A stretch of 64,000 nt of DNA from Promicromonospora iranensis (GTDB taxonomy: Bacteria > Actinomycetota > Actinomycetes > Actinomycetales > Cellulomonadaceae), in assembly GCF_028994805.1 (NCBI RefSeq), contig NZ_JAJQQP010000017.1, positions 95,562 through 159,561 of the forward strand, given 5' to 3'. The notes beneath the pieces were generated by a model that did no database searches, was not told the DNA's origin, and saw nothing but the letters and a program-made list of their open reading frames with translations. Within the stretch, counting starts at the first letter, position 1. The number at the start of each line of letters is the position of its first letter. Below are positions 52,932 to 61,240 of this stretch, piece by piece. The position numbers and the translations under genes are program-made.

Positions 52932-54617
52932 ATGAGCACCTCGCCGCCACTGAAGATCGTCGTCGTCGGCTCGGTTGCGGCCGGCACCTCGGCCGCTGCC
53001 AAGGCCCGGCGCAACACCGAGACCGCCCGCATCACCGTGTACGAGCGCGACCACGACATCTCCTACTCCGGGTGCGGGCTGCCGTACTTCGTCGGTGGCG
53101 AGGTCGAGACCATCGACGAGCTCACCCCGCGCAACGCCGCATGGTTCAAGGCCCGCTACGACGTCGACGTCCGCACGGGCCACGAGGTCGTCGCCGTGGA
53201 CGCCGCGGCGCAGACCGTCACCGTGCGCGACCTCGCCACCGGAGACACGTTCGAGGACACCTACGATGAGCTGATCCTGGCCACCGGCGTACGCAGCGTG
53301 GTCCCGCCCCTGCCCGGGGTGGACCTGCCCGGAGTGTTCAGGGTCCGCACCCCGTCCGACGCGCGGGCGATCCGCGCGTGGGTGGAGGAACGTCCGGTGC
53401 GCCGCGCGGTCGTGATCGGCGCCGGCTACATCGGGCTGGAGATGACCGAGCAGCTCACCGAGCGCGGCGTCGAGGTGACCGTCGTCGAGGCGCTCGAGCA
53501 CGCGATGCCTCGGATGGACGCGGACATGTCCGCACGGGTGGACGCCGAGCTCCGCAAGCACGACGTCGACCTGCGCCTGGGCGCACGTGTCGCCGCGATC
53601 GAGGGCGACGAGGCAGGGGTGACCGGCGTGCGCGTCGGCTCGGCGGACGACGGCGACACCGTGCCCGCCGACCTGGTGATCGTCTCGGTGGGCGTGCGCC
53701 CGAACCTGGAGCTCGCGGAGCAGGCCGGGGTGACGATCGGCCGGACCGGTGCGATCGCCGTCGACCGGCAGGGGCGCACCGATGTGGCGCACGTCTGGGC
53801 GGTCGGGGACGTGGCCGAGTCGTTCAACCTGATCACCGGCGAGCCGGCCTGGGTTCCACTGGGGTCGACGGCGAACAAGATGGGGCGCATCACCGGTGAC
53901 GCGATCACGGGCGGCACGCTGGAGCACCGGGGAATCCTCGGCACGTCGATCGTGCGGGTCTTCGACGTGGCGGTGGCCCAGACCGGGCTCACTGAGGACC
54001 AAGCACGCGCGGCCGGGTACGACGTCGAGGTGCTGCACAACATCAAGCCCGACCGGCCCGAGTACCTGGGCGGCGAGTCGCTGCTGATCAAGGCCGTCGC
54101 CGACCGGGCCACCGGGCGGCTGCTCGGCGCGCAGGCGATCGGCGCGTCCGGGGCAGACAAGCGCATCGACGTGCTGGCCACGGCCATCACCTACGGGGCC
54201 GACGTCGCCGACCTGTTCCACCTGGACCTGGCCTACTCCCCCACGTACGCCACGACCAAGGACCCGGTGCACTACACGGGCATGGCGCTGGACAACGCGA
54301 TCCGCGGCAAGGCGCGGCTCATCACGCCGGCGGAGCTGGACCGGCACCGGGCCGACGGCGAGAAGGTCCAGGTCGTCGACGTCCGCTCTGCGAAGGATCG
54401 GGCCAAGGGCTTCGTGGAGGACTCGGTGCACATCCCGCTGGCCGAGCTGCGCGCCCGGGCCGGTGAGCTGGACCCGGCCGCGCTGACCGTGACGTATTGC
54501 AACAAGGGTGTGACCGGCAACGCGGGACAGAACGTGCTGCGCAACCTCGGCTTCGAGCAGGTCTACAACCTGTCCGGCGGCAACAAGAACTACCAGGCCT
54601 GGACGTCGGCTCACTAG
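52932..54617 (+). CDS. CoA-disulfide reductase-like protein with C-terminal rhodanese
   Basis: A 561-aa fusion. The first ~450 residues are a FAD/NAD(P) disulfide reductase with VVVGSVAAGTSAAAKARRN, the single active Cys in SYSGCGLPYFVGG (C48) as in CoADR, and VVIGAGYIGLEMTEQLTERG. The last ~100 residues are a rhodanese with active Cys in VTYCNKGVTG (C523). CoADR-rhodanese proteins handle CoA persulfides and polysulfide. Here it may protect thiols or handle thiolated arsenic (inference). It carries an ars-type promoter and ends at a strong terminator. Confidence 0.87.
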   Translation: MSTSPPLKIVVVGSVAAGTSAAAKARRNTETARITVYERDHDISYSGCGLPYFVGGEVETIDELTPRNAAWFKARYDVDVRTGHEVVAVDAAAQTVTVRDLATGDTFEDTYDELILATGVRSVVPPLPGVDLPGVFRVRTPSDARAIRAWVEERPVRRAVVIGAGYIGLEMTEQLTERGVEVTVVEALEHAMPRMDADMSARVDAELRKHDVDLRLGARVAAIEGDEAGVTGVRVGSADDGDTVPADLVIVSVGVRPNLELAEQAGVTIGRTGAIAVDRQGRTDVAHVWAVGDVAESFNLITGEPAWVPLGSTANKMGRITGDAITGGTLEHRGILGTSIVRVFDVAVAQTGLTEDQARAAGYDVEVLHNIKPDRPEYLGGESLLIKAVADRATGRLLGAQAIGASGADKRIDVLATAITYGADVADLFHLDLAYSPTYATTKDPVHYTGMALDNAIRGKARLITPAELDRHRADGEKVQVVDVRSAKDRAKGFVEDSVHIPLAELRARAGELDPAALTVTYCNKGVTGNAGQNVLRNLGFEQVYNLSGGNKNYQAWTSAH

Positions 54618-54642
54618 TCGAAGCGACTACGGCCAAGGGGGT

Positions 54643-54674
54643 GTGAGTCCCGGGCACCTGCCCGGGACTCACAT
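54643..54674. terminator. 15-bp perfect hairpin between convergent genes
   Basis: TGTGAGTCCCGGGCA (54643-54657) and TGCCCGGGACTCACA (54660-54674) pair fully with a 2-nt spacer. It lies between the CoADR-rhodanese stop and the convergent flavoprotein stop at 54696. Confidence 0.85.
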
Positions 54675-54695
54675 CCCTCTGTTGCGGTCCGGTCG

Positions 54696-56204
54696 TCAGT
54701 CGCTGGAGCGGCCGTGCTCGACGCCGGTCGCGAACCCGACCTTGACCGGCTCGGGCGCGCTGCCGCATCCAGAGGTCTGCTCGGCCGTGCTACCGCAGCC
54801 GGACGCCGCCTCGGCGGGTGCACCCAGTCCGAGCGTGACCGTCTGCGGGCCTGACGGCGTCGCGCAGCATCCGCCGCTGGTCGCGCCGGCCAGAGCCTCG
54901 GCGGAGACCACGCCGTCCGCGTCGGCGGCGAACGCCAGGTCCGAGGAGCAGACGCCGGTCTGCGGCAGGTTCAGCTCGACGGCGTCGGCCGCTGCCCGGT
55001 CCCCGGCGAGTGCCGCGACCACGGACCGCACCTGCTCGTAGCCGGTGGCCAGCAGGAACGTGGGCGCCCGGCCGTAGGACTTCATGCCGACCAGGTAGAA
55101 CCCGTCGTCCGGGTGCGTCAGCTCGGTCTCGCCGTGCGCGGGCACGGTGCCGCACGAGTGGTGGTTGGGGTCGATGAGCGAGGCGATCTGGCGCGGCGCC
55201 TCGACGACGGGATCCAGGTCGAGACGAACCTCGCGCAGCATGTTCAGGTCGGGCCGGAAGCCGGTCGCGTTGACGATCGTGTCGACGGCCAGGTCGAGCA
55301 CGCCGTCGGTGCTGTCCTTGCGTGCCGTGCCCAGCACACGCACGGCGCCCGAGGCGTCGGGCTCCAGGCGTTCGATCGCGACCCGGGTGAGCAGCTCGAC
55401 GCGCCCGGCCTCGACGGCGTCGCGCAGGCGCGTACCGAGCAGACCGCGGGCGGGCAGCTCGTCGTCGCTGCCGCCGCCGTACAGGCGGCGCGCCGAGCCC
55501 CCGCGGATGGCCCAGACGATGCGCGTGGTCAGCTCCTCCTTGGCCAGCTCGACCAGGCTGAGCAGGGTGTTCGCCGCGGAGTGGCCCATGCCCACCACCA
55601 GGGCGGTCCGGCCGGCGAACCGCTCGCGGTCGAAGCCCAGCACGTCGGGCAGGGCGCCGGTCAGGTGCTCGGCTGCGTGCTCCTCGCCGATCGCGGGCAG
55701 GCCCGACAGGCCGAGCGGGTTGGGCGTGCCGTAGGTGCCCGAGGCGTCGATGACTGCGCTGGCGCGGGTCTCGTGCACCTCGTTGCCTGCGGTGTACCGC
55801 ACCAGGTACGGCCGACGCTCGCGGCCGGGGGACCGGGACCGGTCGGCCCCGTCCCTGGCGACGTCGGAGACCCGCGCGCCGTAGCGGACGTGGTCGCCCA
55901 GGACTCCGGCCAGCGGTGCCAGGTAGTTCTCGACCAGGTCGCTGCCGGTGGGCAGCGCGTCCGGGTTCGGCTCGGTCCAGCCGGTTCCGGTGAGCAGACG
56001 GCGGGCGGCGGCGTCGATGTCGTACTGCCACGGGGAGAACAGTCGGACATGGCCCCACGAGGCAACGGCGGCGGCCGGGCCGTCCCCGGCTTCCAGCACC
56101 AGCGGTTCCAGGCCGCGCTCCAGCAGGTGTGCCGCGGCGGCGAGGCCGACCGGCCCGGCGCCGATGACGACGACAGGCAGGTTCTCGCGGGACGTCTCGG
56201 TCAT
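54696..56204 (-). CDS. Second ars-linked flavoprotein with Cys-rich tail
   Basis: A 502-aa paralogue of the protein at 49142: VVVIGAGPVGLAAAAHLLER, TALVVGMGHSAANTLLSLVE and GMKSYGRAPTFLLATGYEQV recur in the same order. It has a longer C-terminal tail with several Cys sites (QTGVCSSDLA, TSGGCCATPS, ASGCGSTAEQTSGCGS), which may bind As(III) or another soft metal. It is divergent from an ArsR gene with operators between them, so it is arsenic- or metal-inducible by inference. The reaction is unknown. Confidence 0.8.
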   Translation of the reverse strand: MTETSRENLPVVVIGAGPVGLAAAAHLLERGLEPLVLEAGDGPAAAVASWGHVRLFSPWQYDIDAAARRLLTGTGWTEPNPDALPTGSDLVENYLAPLAGVLGDHVRYGARVSDVARDGADRSRSPGRERRPYLVRYTAGNEVHETRASAVIDASGTYGTPNPLGLSGLPAIGEEHAAEHLTGALPDVLGFDRERFAGRTALVVGMGHSAANTLLSLVELAKEELTTRIVWAIRGGSARRLYGGGSDDELPARGLLGTRLRDAVEAGRVELLTRVAIERLEPDASGAVRVLGTARKDSTDGVLDLAVDTIVNATGFRPDLNMLREVRLDLDPVVEAPRQIASLIDPNHHSCGTVPAHGETELTHPDDGFYLVGMKSYGRAPTFLLATGYEQVRSVVAALAGDRAAADAVELNLPQTGVCSSDLAFAADADGVVSAEALAGATSGGCCATPSGPQTVTLGLGAPAEAASGCGSTAEQTSGCGSAPEPVKVGFATGVEHGRSSD

Positions 56205-56218
56205 GACCGACTCCTCAG

Positions 56219-56269
56219 ATCGAAAGTTCTCGATGGATCAACGAGCGCAACATATCCATACTCTTCGAT
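56219..56269. promoter_or_regulatory. Two ArsR-type operators (one imperfect)
   Basis: ATCGAAAGTTCTCGAT at 56219-56234 is a perfect ATCGA-N6-TCGAT. ATCCATACTCTTCGAT at 56254-56269 has one arm mismatch. They lie between the divergent flavoprotein and ArsR genes. The first shares AGATCGAA and TCGATGG flanks with the site at 49114. Confidence 0.72.
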
Positions 56270-56288
56270 GCGTGGCAAGATGGGAGTC

Positions 56289-56681
56289 ATGACCACCACT
56301 CTCGACCTGGCCGACCCGCCGCGCACCGTCCCGGTGTCAGCGCCCGGCGCATGCTGCGCGCCGCTGGTCCGCGAGGCGGCTGATCCACAGGCTGCCATCG
56401 AGATCGCTCATGTGTTCAAGGCGCTGAGCGACCCCACCCGCGTGCGGCTGCTCTCGATCGTCGCCGCGCACGACGGTGGCGAGGCGTGCGTGTGCGACCT
56501 CACCGAGCCGGTCGGTCTGTCCCAGCCCACGGTGAGTCACCACCTCAAGCTGCTCGTCGAGGCCGGCCTGCTCACCCGTGAGCAGCGTGGCAAGTGGGGC
56601 TATTACTCGGTGGTGCCCGGTGCGCTGAACCGGCTCGGGGCACTGCTGACGGAGGTGACGGTCACCGAGCCGACGCACTGA
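56289..56681 (+). CDS. arsR: ArsR-family repressor with CxC site and N-terminal Cys pair
   Basis: A 130-aa protein with AHVFKALSDPTRVRLLSIVA, the metal site GGEACVCDLTEPVGL and recognition helix LSQPTVSHHLKLLVEAGLLT. An additional Cys pair (GACCAPLV) near residue 21 could complete a three-Cys As(III) site, as in some actinobacterial ArsR. It is divergent from the 502-aa flavoprotein with operators between; ATG 56289 is 8 bp after a GGCAAGATGGG stretch. Confidence 0.9.
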   Translation: MTTTLDLADPPRTVPVSAPGACCAPLVREAADPQAAIEIAHVFKALSDPTRVRLLSIVAAHDGGEACVCDLTEPVGLSQPTVSHHLKLLVEAGLLTREQRGKWGYYSVVPGALNRLGALLTEVTVTEPTH

Positions 56682-56721
56682 GGGACAGCAGCGATGCGGT
56701 GACGCGACCAGAGGTTGGGGG

Positions 56722-56753
56722 TTGCATCTTGTACCCAGGTACAGGCTTAGCGT
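56722..56753 (+). promoter_or_regulatory. MerR-type promoter
   Basis: TTGCAT (-35-like, 56722-56727) and TAGCGT (-10-like, 56748-56753) are separated by 20 bp, the over-long spacer of MerR-controlled promoters. Between them sits TGTACC-CA-GGTACA (56730-56743), a perfect inverted repeat for the MerR dimer. Confidence 0.6.
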
Positions 56754-56797
56754 GGAAGTGCGCGGGGTGAACAGCCTCCGTAGATCAGGAGCATGCG

Positions 56798-57145
56798 ATG
56801 TCTGACGAGTTGGCCTGGGTCGATGTCCAGGCGTGCACCCTTCCCACGGTCGAGCGCCCGCTACGGCTGGCGGAGTTCGACGCCGTGTTCGCCGATCATC
56901 TGGTCGACGTCACTGAGCAATCGGCCACGAGCGCGGCCCTCCGGTTCGCCGGTGGTGACGACGTGAGCGGAACGCTCGCCGACCTGACCGCACGGGAGTC
57001 CCAGTGCTGCTCGTTCTTCGAGTTCGAGCTGACCGACGACAACGACTCCGTCCGACTGGCCGTGAACGTGCCGCCCGCACACGCGGATGTTCTGGCCGCC
57101 CTGGTCGAGCGGGCGCGGCTCATGGCTGCCGGTGGCGTGCGATGA
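56798..57145 (+). CDS. Small Cys-pair protein in MerR operon
   Basis: A 115-aa protein (MSDELAWVDVQACTLPTVER) with a CC pair in ARESQCCSFFEFELTDDND. Proteins with this E-CC-FF-F pattern are often encoded beside MerR or arsenate genes in actinobacteria, from memory; function unknown, perhaps soft-metal binding. Its stop overlaps the MerR start (ATGA). Confidence 0.6.
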   Translation: MSDELAWVDVQACTLPTVERPLRLAEFDAVFADHLVDVTEQSATSAALRFAGGDDVSGTLADLTARESQCCSFFEFELTDDNDSVRLAVNVPPAHADVLAALVERARLMAAGGVR

Positions 57146-57582
57146 CGATCCTTCTCCGCTCCGGACAGGTGGCGCAGGCCGCCGGAGTCAACCAGCAGAC
57201 GCTGCGCTACTACGAGCGCAGGGGTCTGCTGGAGGAACCAGCGCGCACCAACGGTGGGCACCGCCTGTACCCCGCAGAGGCGGTGACCGCGCTGCGAGTC
57301 ATCAAGACCGCACAACGCCTGGGGTTCAGCCTCGACGAGGTGGCCGACCTCCTGACCGCCGGCCATCATCACGGGCGCGTCGTCGACCCGGGCCTTCAGG
57401 CTCAGGCGCGACGCAAGATCGAAGAGGTCGACCAGCGCATCCACGACCTGGAGATCATCAAGGCCAACCTCCAGGCCGCCGTCGACGCAGGATGTGACGA
57501 CATCACGCTGTGCGCGACGACCGACTGCTGCCCGATCCCGTTCGCCGAGCTGACGACCGACGAGACGAGCGGCGATGCGTGA
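57142..57582 (+). CDS. MerR-family metal-responsive regulator
   Basis: A 146-aa protein with the MerR HTH (GQVAQAAGVNQQTLRYYERR), then GFSLDEVADLL and a long dimerisation helix (about 80-115). C-terminal cysteines (AGCDDITLCATTDCCPIP) form a metal site resembling mercury-type MerR, with the usual C-x(8)-C-type layout only approximate. It presumably activates the extended-spacer promoter upstream of 56798. Confidence 0.85.
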   Translation: MTILLRSGQVAQAAGVNQQTLRYYERRGLLEEPARTNGGHRLYPAEAVTALRVIKTAQRLGFSLDEVADLLTAGHHHGRVVDPGLQAQARRKIEEVDQRIHDLEIIKANLQAAVDAGCDDITLCATTDCCPIPFAELTTDETSGDA

Positions 57583-57856
57583 CCGCCACCTGCTCGGTGC
57601 AGGGGCAGCGGCGTGCGCCGTTTGCTGTGCGCCACCACTCCTGGCACTGGTCGGTATCGCGGCTGGCGGAGCCGCTGCTGCGATCGCGACGGCTGCCTTC
57701 GCCGGGATCGCGTTCGGACTCGTCATCCTCGTCGCGGCTGTGATCGCGTTCCTGCGCATGCGGCGAGTCAGAGCGACGTCGTGTGCTCCCGAGCCGGAGC
57801 TCTTCCAGATCGCAACGGGCCCGACGTCGGCCACCGACCTCACCAAGGGAGGGTGA
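57575..57856 (+). CDS. Small membrane protein, MerT/MerF-like
   Basis: A 93-aa protein with two hydrophobic helices (about 8-33 and 38-60) and a Cys pair at the first helix (ACAVCCAPPLLALVGIAAGG), as in MerT/MerF mercury carriers. A further Cys lies in the tail (RATSCAPEP). It probably imports or moves Hg(II) or another soft metal. It overlaps merR by 8 bp. Confidence 0.6.
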   Translation: MRDRHLLGAGAAACAVCCAPPLLALVGIAAGGAAAAIATAAFAGIAFGLVILVAAVIAFLRMRRVRATSCAPEPELFQIATGPTSATDLTKGG

Positions 57857-57862
57857 CACGCT

Positions 57863-58204
57863 TTGCCTGTGGACACTCTGCGTTCGATCGCCCTCTTCAT
57901 CGTGGCCGCCATTGCCGAGATCGGCGGCGCGTGGCTGGTATGGCAAGGCGTCCGAGAGCACCGCGGCTGGATCTGGATCGGAGCCGGAGTCATCGCGCTG
58001 GGCATCTACGGCTTCGTTGCCACACTCCAGCCCGACGCCAACTTCGGCCGCATTCTGGCCGCCTACGGCGGGATCTTCGTCGCCGGATCCCTGGCGTGGG
58101 GCATGGTGATGGACGGCTTCAAGCCGGACCGCTACGACGTGATCGGCGCCCTGCTCTGCCTCGTCGGTGTCGCCGTGATCATGTACGCCCCACGGCCCTC
58201 CTGA
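57863..58204 (+). CDS. YnfA/UPF0060 family membrane protein
   Basis: A 113-aa four-helix membrane protein: [40 protein letters not shown] and [20 protein letters not shown] are the UPF0060 hallmarks. The family is related to small multidrug transporters. It starts at TTG 57863 after GGGAGGGTGACACG, 6 bp after the previous gene. Confidence 0.88.
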   Translation: MPVDTLRSIALFIVAAIAEIGGAWLVWQGVREHRGWIWIGAGVIALGIYGFVATLQPDANFGRILAAYGGIFVAGSLAWGMVMDGFKPDRYDVIGALLCLVGVAVIMYAPRPS

Positions 58205-58229
58205 GAGCACGACACCCAAGGAAGCCCTC

Positions 58230-58511
58230 ATGCCCCACAGTGACAGCACCACGCAACTGGCCCCACGACAGGTACGAGTGCTGCAAGTCCCGGACTGCCC
58301 GCTGGTCGGCGAGCTGCTCGGCCGGATCCGGAACGCGGAGGCCGAGACCGGCATCCAAGTGGACGTGCAGGTCGTCGTCGGCGACCACCCCTCCCCGACC
58401 CTGGTGATCGACGGGGTAGACGTCGCGACCGGTCGACCGGTCGCGACAGCAACCTGCTGTCGACTGGACCTACCCAAGCACGATCAGATCACGGCCGCTC
58501 TCACGGCCTGA
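58230..58511 (+). CDS. Thioredoxin-fold-like small protein (mer-linked)
   Basis: A 93-aa protein: VRVLQVPDCPLVGELLGRIR, a cis-Pro-like strand DHPSPTLVIDGVDVATG and TATCCRLDLPKHDQITAALT. The pattern recalls small proteins annotated as alkylmercury-lyase-like in actinobacteria, with a thioredoxin-type fold and soft-metal cysteines. No full MerB is present. It is the last gene of the MerR-controlled unit. Confidence 0.55.
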   Translation: MPHSDSTTQLAPRQVRVLQVPDCPLVGELLGRIRNAEAETGIQVDVQVVVGDHPSPTLVIDGVDVATGRPVATATCCRLDLPKHDQITAALTA

Positions 58512-58910
58512 ACGACACGACCGATCGCTGTCGTGATAGGCGACCCAAACGAGACGGTCAGCTGCCACGGACGTGTTGATGGTGGGCGCGTGTCGCCGCG
58601 CACGACGGCAGCGAGCCTCGCATATGCGATCTGACTGCCCCAGACCTCGCCCTCGGCACGACGTTGACGAGCGTTGAGGCCCGCTTCGATCTCGTCCAGC
58701 CGAGGAGGCATCTCGGGCTCCATTTGGAGCATCGGGCATCACACGCAGGTGTGCTCGTCCGCGCACGGAGTTCCGTAAGGGTGTCCGCAGGCACCCAGCG
58801 TCGAGTTCCTGCCACTCGGTATCGATCGCGTCGCGGTACTCGCCGTTCGGGCACGGATCTCTCCGTACTAGACAAGGCGCTTGCACCGGCATTTTCGCCA
58901 GGGTGATCAC
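58484..58910 (-). pseudogene. Decayed C-terminal fragment of a large tyrosine recombinase
   Basis: In mixed minus-strand frames the text GEYRDAIDTEWQELDAG, CLRTP, then MLQMEPEMPPRLDEIEAGL and RQRRAEGEVWGS parallels the end of the intact recombinase next door (EEYREPSDSEWNEF, MLRMAPAQMPRLLEIERN). DNA similarity is also visible along the same stretch. The copy has frameshifts and no catalytic core, so it is a remnant of a second related element. Confidence 0.65.
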
Positions 58911-61240
58911 GCGAGAGCACCGGCTCCAGTCTCCTCTTCGATTACGTGCTGGAGCTGTCGCTCGGCCTGGCGCTTCTTCTCAGCGAGGTGTCGCAGGTTC
59001 TCTTCCAGCGCGGAGACTTCGCCGAGCCATTGCAGGCGGTGGGCTTCTTCGAGCCTTTCGTGGGTGTTGCGTTCGATCTCCAGGAGCCGGGGCATCTGGG
59101 CGGGTGCCATGCGGAGCATGGGGCAGCGGACGCAGGCGTGTTCGTGCTGGCAGGGGGTTCCGTAGGGGCGTTCGCAGGTGCCGAGGGCGACCTTGCGGAG
59201 GCTGAAGTGGTCGCGGAACTCGTTCCACTCGGAGTCGCTGGGTTCGCGGTATTCCTCGCTTGGGCGACGCTGCCGACGTTCGTCGACGAATGCTCGGTAG
59301 CGGTTGATGACTTCTTCGGGATAGACCGCGACGTAGCCCTGGGTGGTGTTCAGGTCCAGATGGCCAAGCAGCTTCGCGGCGATGTGGATGGGCAGGCCGC
59401 CGTTGACGACCTCGGTGGAGAACACGCGGCGGAAGTCGTGCGGGGTGAACCGCAGCGGTGTTCCGTCGACGTCGCGCAGATCGGCGCGTCCTGCCACCTT
59501 GCGCAGCAGCGAGCGGATGCGCTCGGTTGAGATGACCTGGCGCTGGTAGTTGACGACGTGCTGGAACAGGTGCGGCAGGGGCGGGCCGAAGATCTGCTCG
59601 TGCTCGTCGAAGCGCTGGACCAGAGGGACGCGTCCCTCGTCGTCCTTGACCCGGCGGATGATCTTCGCCAACACGGAGACGAGATCCGGGTCGGCGGGGA
59701 TGACGCGCTCGGCGTCGGTCTTGGACGGGCTGATCTGCAGCATGGGCACCATCTCGCCGGTAGGCGCCTGGTACTGGCGCAGACCCACGTGCGTCAGCTC
59801 CAGGAGTTCCTCGACCCGGACGCCGGTGCGGCGCAGGACCTCGATCGTGGCCCAGGTCCAGAACGCGTCGCAGTCTCGTTGCGCGACGTCGAACCGCCTG
59901 GGTCCTTCGTCGAGCGCGACGGCGTTGATCTTCCAGGTGGTCTTGGTGCGCTGGTAGCGGCGCCCGTCGACGGTGACCTCGGTCTCCGGTTCGGTGTTCT
60001 GCATCGCGGCCAGGAGCCTGCCGGTGTGCTCGAGCTCGGCCTCGGCGGTGGCGACCAGGCGCGGCAGGACCGGGACCAGGGTGCGGGTGCGTTGCTGCAT
60101 GCGTGCCTTCAGGAGGCGGTCTGCCTTGGCCTGGCCTCGCAGGTCGGCCTCGGTGATCGGGCTCGGAGCGGCCCACTGGGCCCAGCGGGCTGGGTCTTGC
60201 AGAGCCCACTGTTGCAGGTCGAGGTAGAGAGCCCGTACCACGAGCAGGATGAGGTGGGTGCCCTTGCGCGGGCTGCCGTCGGGCAGGATCCGCAGACGTT
60301 CCTTCCATCCTTGGATGGCCTGGTCGGACAGCCGCAGGGAGTTGATCCCCGGGTGGTGGCGCTCCAGGTCGCACCAAAAAAGGTCGGCCAGGAGCTGGAC
60401 CTGGCTGCTCAGGCTGCTGTAGTCCAGGACCGTCGAGCGTTCCACGAGGTAGTGCACGAGCAGGTCGCGGATCCCGGTGTCGACGATCGGGTATCGGTCG
60501 ACGAGTTCGGGAACCGAGAGCTGTCCGCGGGCGATGGCCTGCCGCAGCGTCGGTGGCTGGCCGACGAGGCCGCCGATCGCCTGCAGCGCCTCGTAGGCCA
60601 GGGGCAACCCGATGCTGGGCCGCCCCGAGGCGGCCCGCGCGGCCCGATAGGTGTTGAAGTCGGCCGTATCGAAGTCTCGCGGCGACCTACCGGTGACGAT
60701 CGCGATGTGCGTCAGCAGGTTCAACGCGTAGGCGCCGTAGCTGCCCGTATCCGCGCGAGCCAGGTGAGGCTCGATCGCAGTGAAGACGGCGGCGTGGTTG
60801 TGCTGACGGAACTGGGAGTAGACCCCGAGCAGGCGGCTGGCGAAGAACCACGCGTAGGTGGGCCGGACCGCGCGCAGGACGATCAGCATCCTGATACCTG
60901 AGGTCAGCGAATGCCGATGCTTTGATGCGACGTCCGGGAGCCACCGGTGACCGACTTGGTCGGACCCGCTGTGCAGCCACCGATCCTGCCAGTCCTCACC
61001 GTCGAAGGTCTCCAGCCAGTCCAGGGCACGACTCAGCGCCAGGGCGTGCACCGCACGTTGCCGGGACGAGGGCTGGCGGTCCAGCAACACCTCGGCCAGG
61101 CGAACCAGCTCTTGTCGCGTTGCTCCCTCCTGGCCCGGCAATGCCGGGGCGTAGGCGGGACCAGCCGGGGCGGTAAGCGTGCCGGGCTCCCGGCGGCTGA
61201 TCGGCGTCACGCGAGTCGCTTGCCCGTGCCGCCCGACCAT
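58907..61240 (-). CDS. Large tyrosine recombinase (Tn554 TnpB-like)
   Basis: A 777-aa protein with a long N-terminal region and a C-terminal tyrosine-recombinase domain: RRTGVRVEELLELTHVGLRQ (Arg I), SKTDAERVIP (Lys), RFTPHDFRRVFST (HxxR), KLLGHLDLNTTQGYVAVY (His and Tyr). After it comes a Cys motif (GTCERPYGTPC, HEHACVRCPML) and a coiled helix. The pairing with an overlapping shorter recombinase is like TnpA/TnpB of Tn554, whose relatives often carry metal resistance. It starts at ATG 61240, overlapping the upstream stop. Confidence 0.85.
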   Translation of the reverse strand: MVGRHGQATRVTPISRREPGTLTAPAGPAYAPALPGQEGATRQELVRLAEVLLDRQPSSRQRAVHALALSRALDWLETFDGEDWQDRWLHSGSDQVGHRWLPDVASKHRHSLTSGIRMLIVLRAVRPTYAWFFASRLLGVYSQFRQHNHAAVFTAIEPHLARADTGSYGAYALNLLTHIAIVTGRSPRDFDTADFNTYRAARAASGRPSIGLPLAYEALQAIGGLVGQPPTLRQAIARGQLSVPELVDRYPIVDTGIRDLLVHYLVERSTVLDYSSLSSQVQLLADLFWCDLERHHPGINSLRLSDQAIQGWKERLRILPDGSPRKGTHLILLVVRALYLDLQQWALQDPARWAQWAAPSPITEADLRGQAKADRLLKARMQQRTRTLVPVLPRLVATAEAELEHTGRLLAAMQNTEPETEVTVDGRRYQRTKTTWKINAVALDEGPRRFDVAQRDCDAFWTWATIEVLRRTGVRVEELLELTHVGLRQYQAPTGEMVPMLQISPSKTDAERVIPADPDLVSVLAKIIRRVKDDEGRVPLVQRFDEHEQIFGPPLPHLFQHVVNYQRQVISTERIRSLLRKVAGRADLRDVDGTPLRFTPHDFRRVFSTEVVNGGLPIHIAAKLLGHLDLNTTQGYVAVYPEEVINRYRAFVDERRQRRPSEEYREPSDSEWNEFRDHFSLRKVALGTCERPYGTPCQHEHACVRCPMLRMAPAQMPRLLEIERNTHERLEEAHRLQWLGEVSALEENLRHLAEKKRQAERQLQHVIEEETGAGALA

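Noticed and set aside
52845..54614. Minus-strand 589-codon frame
   Set aside because: Antisense of the CoADR-rhodanese gene, which has clear active-site motifs.
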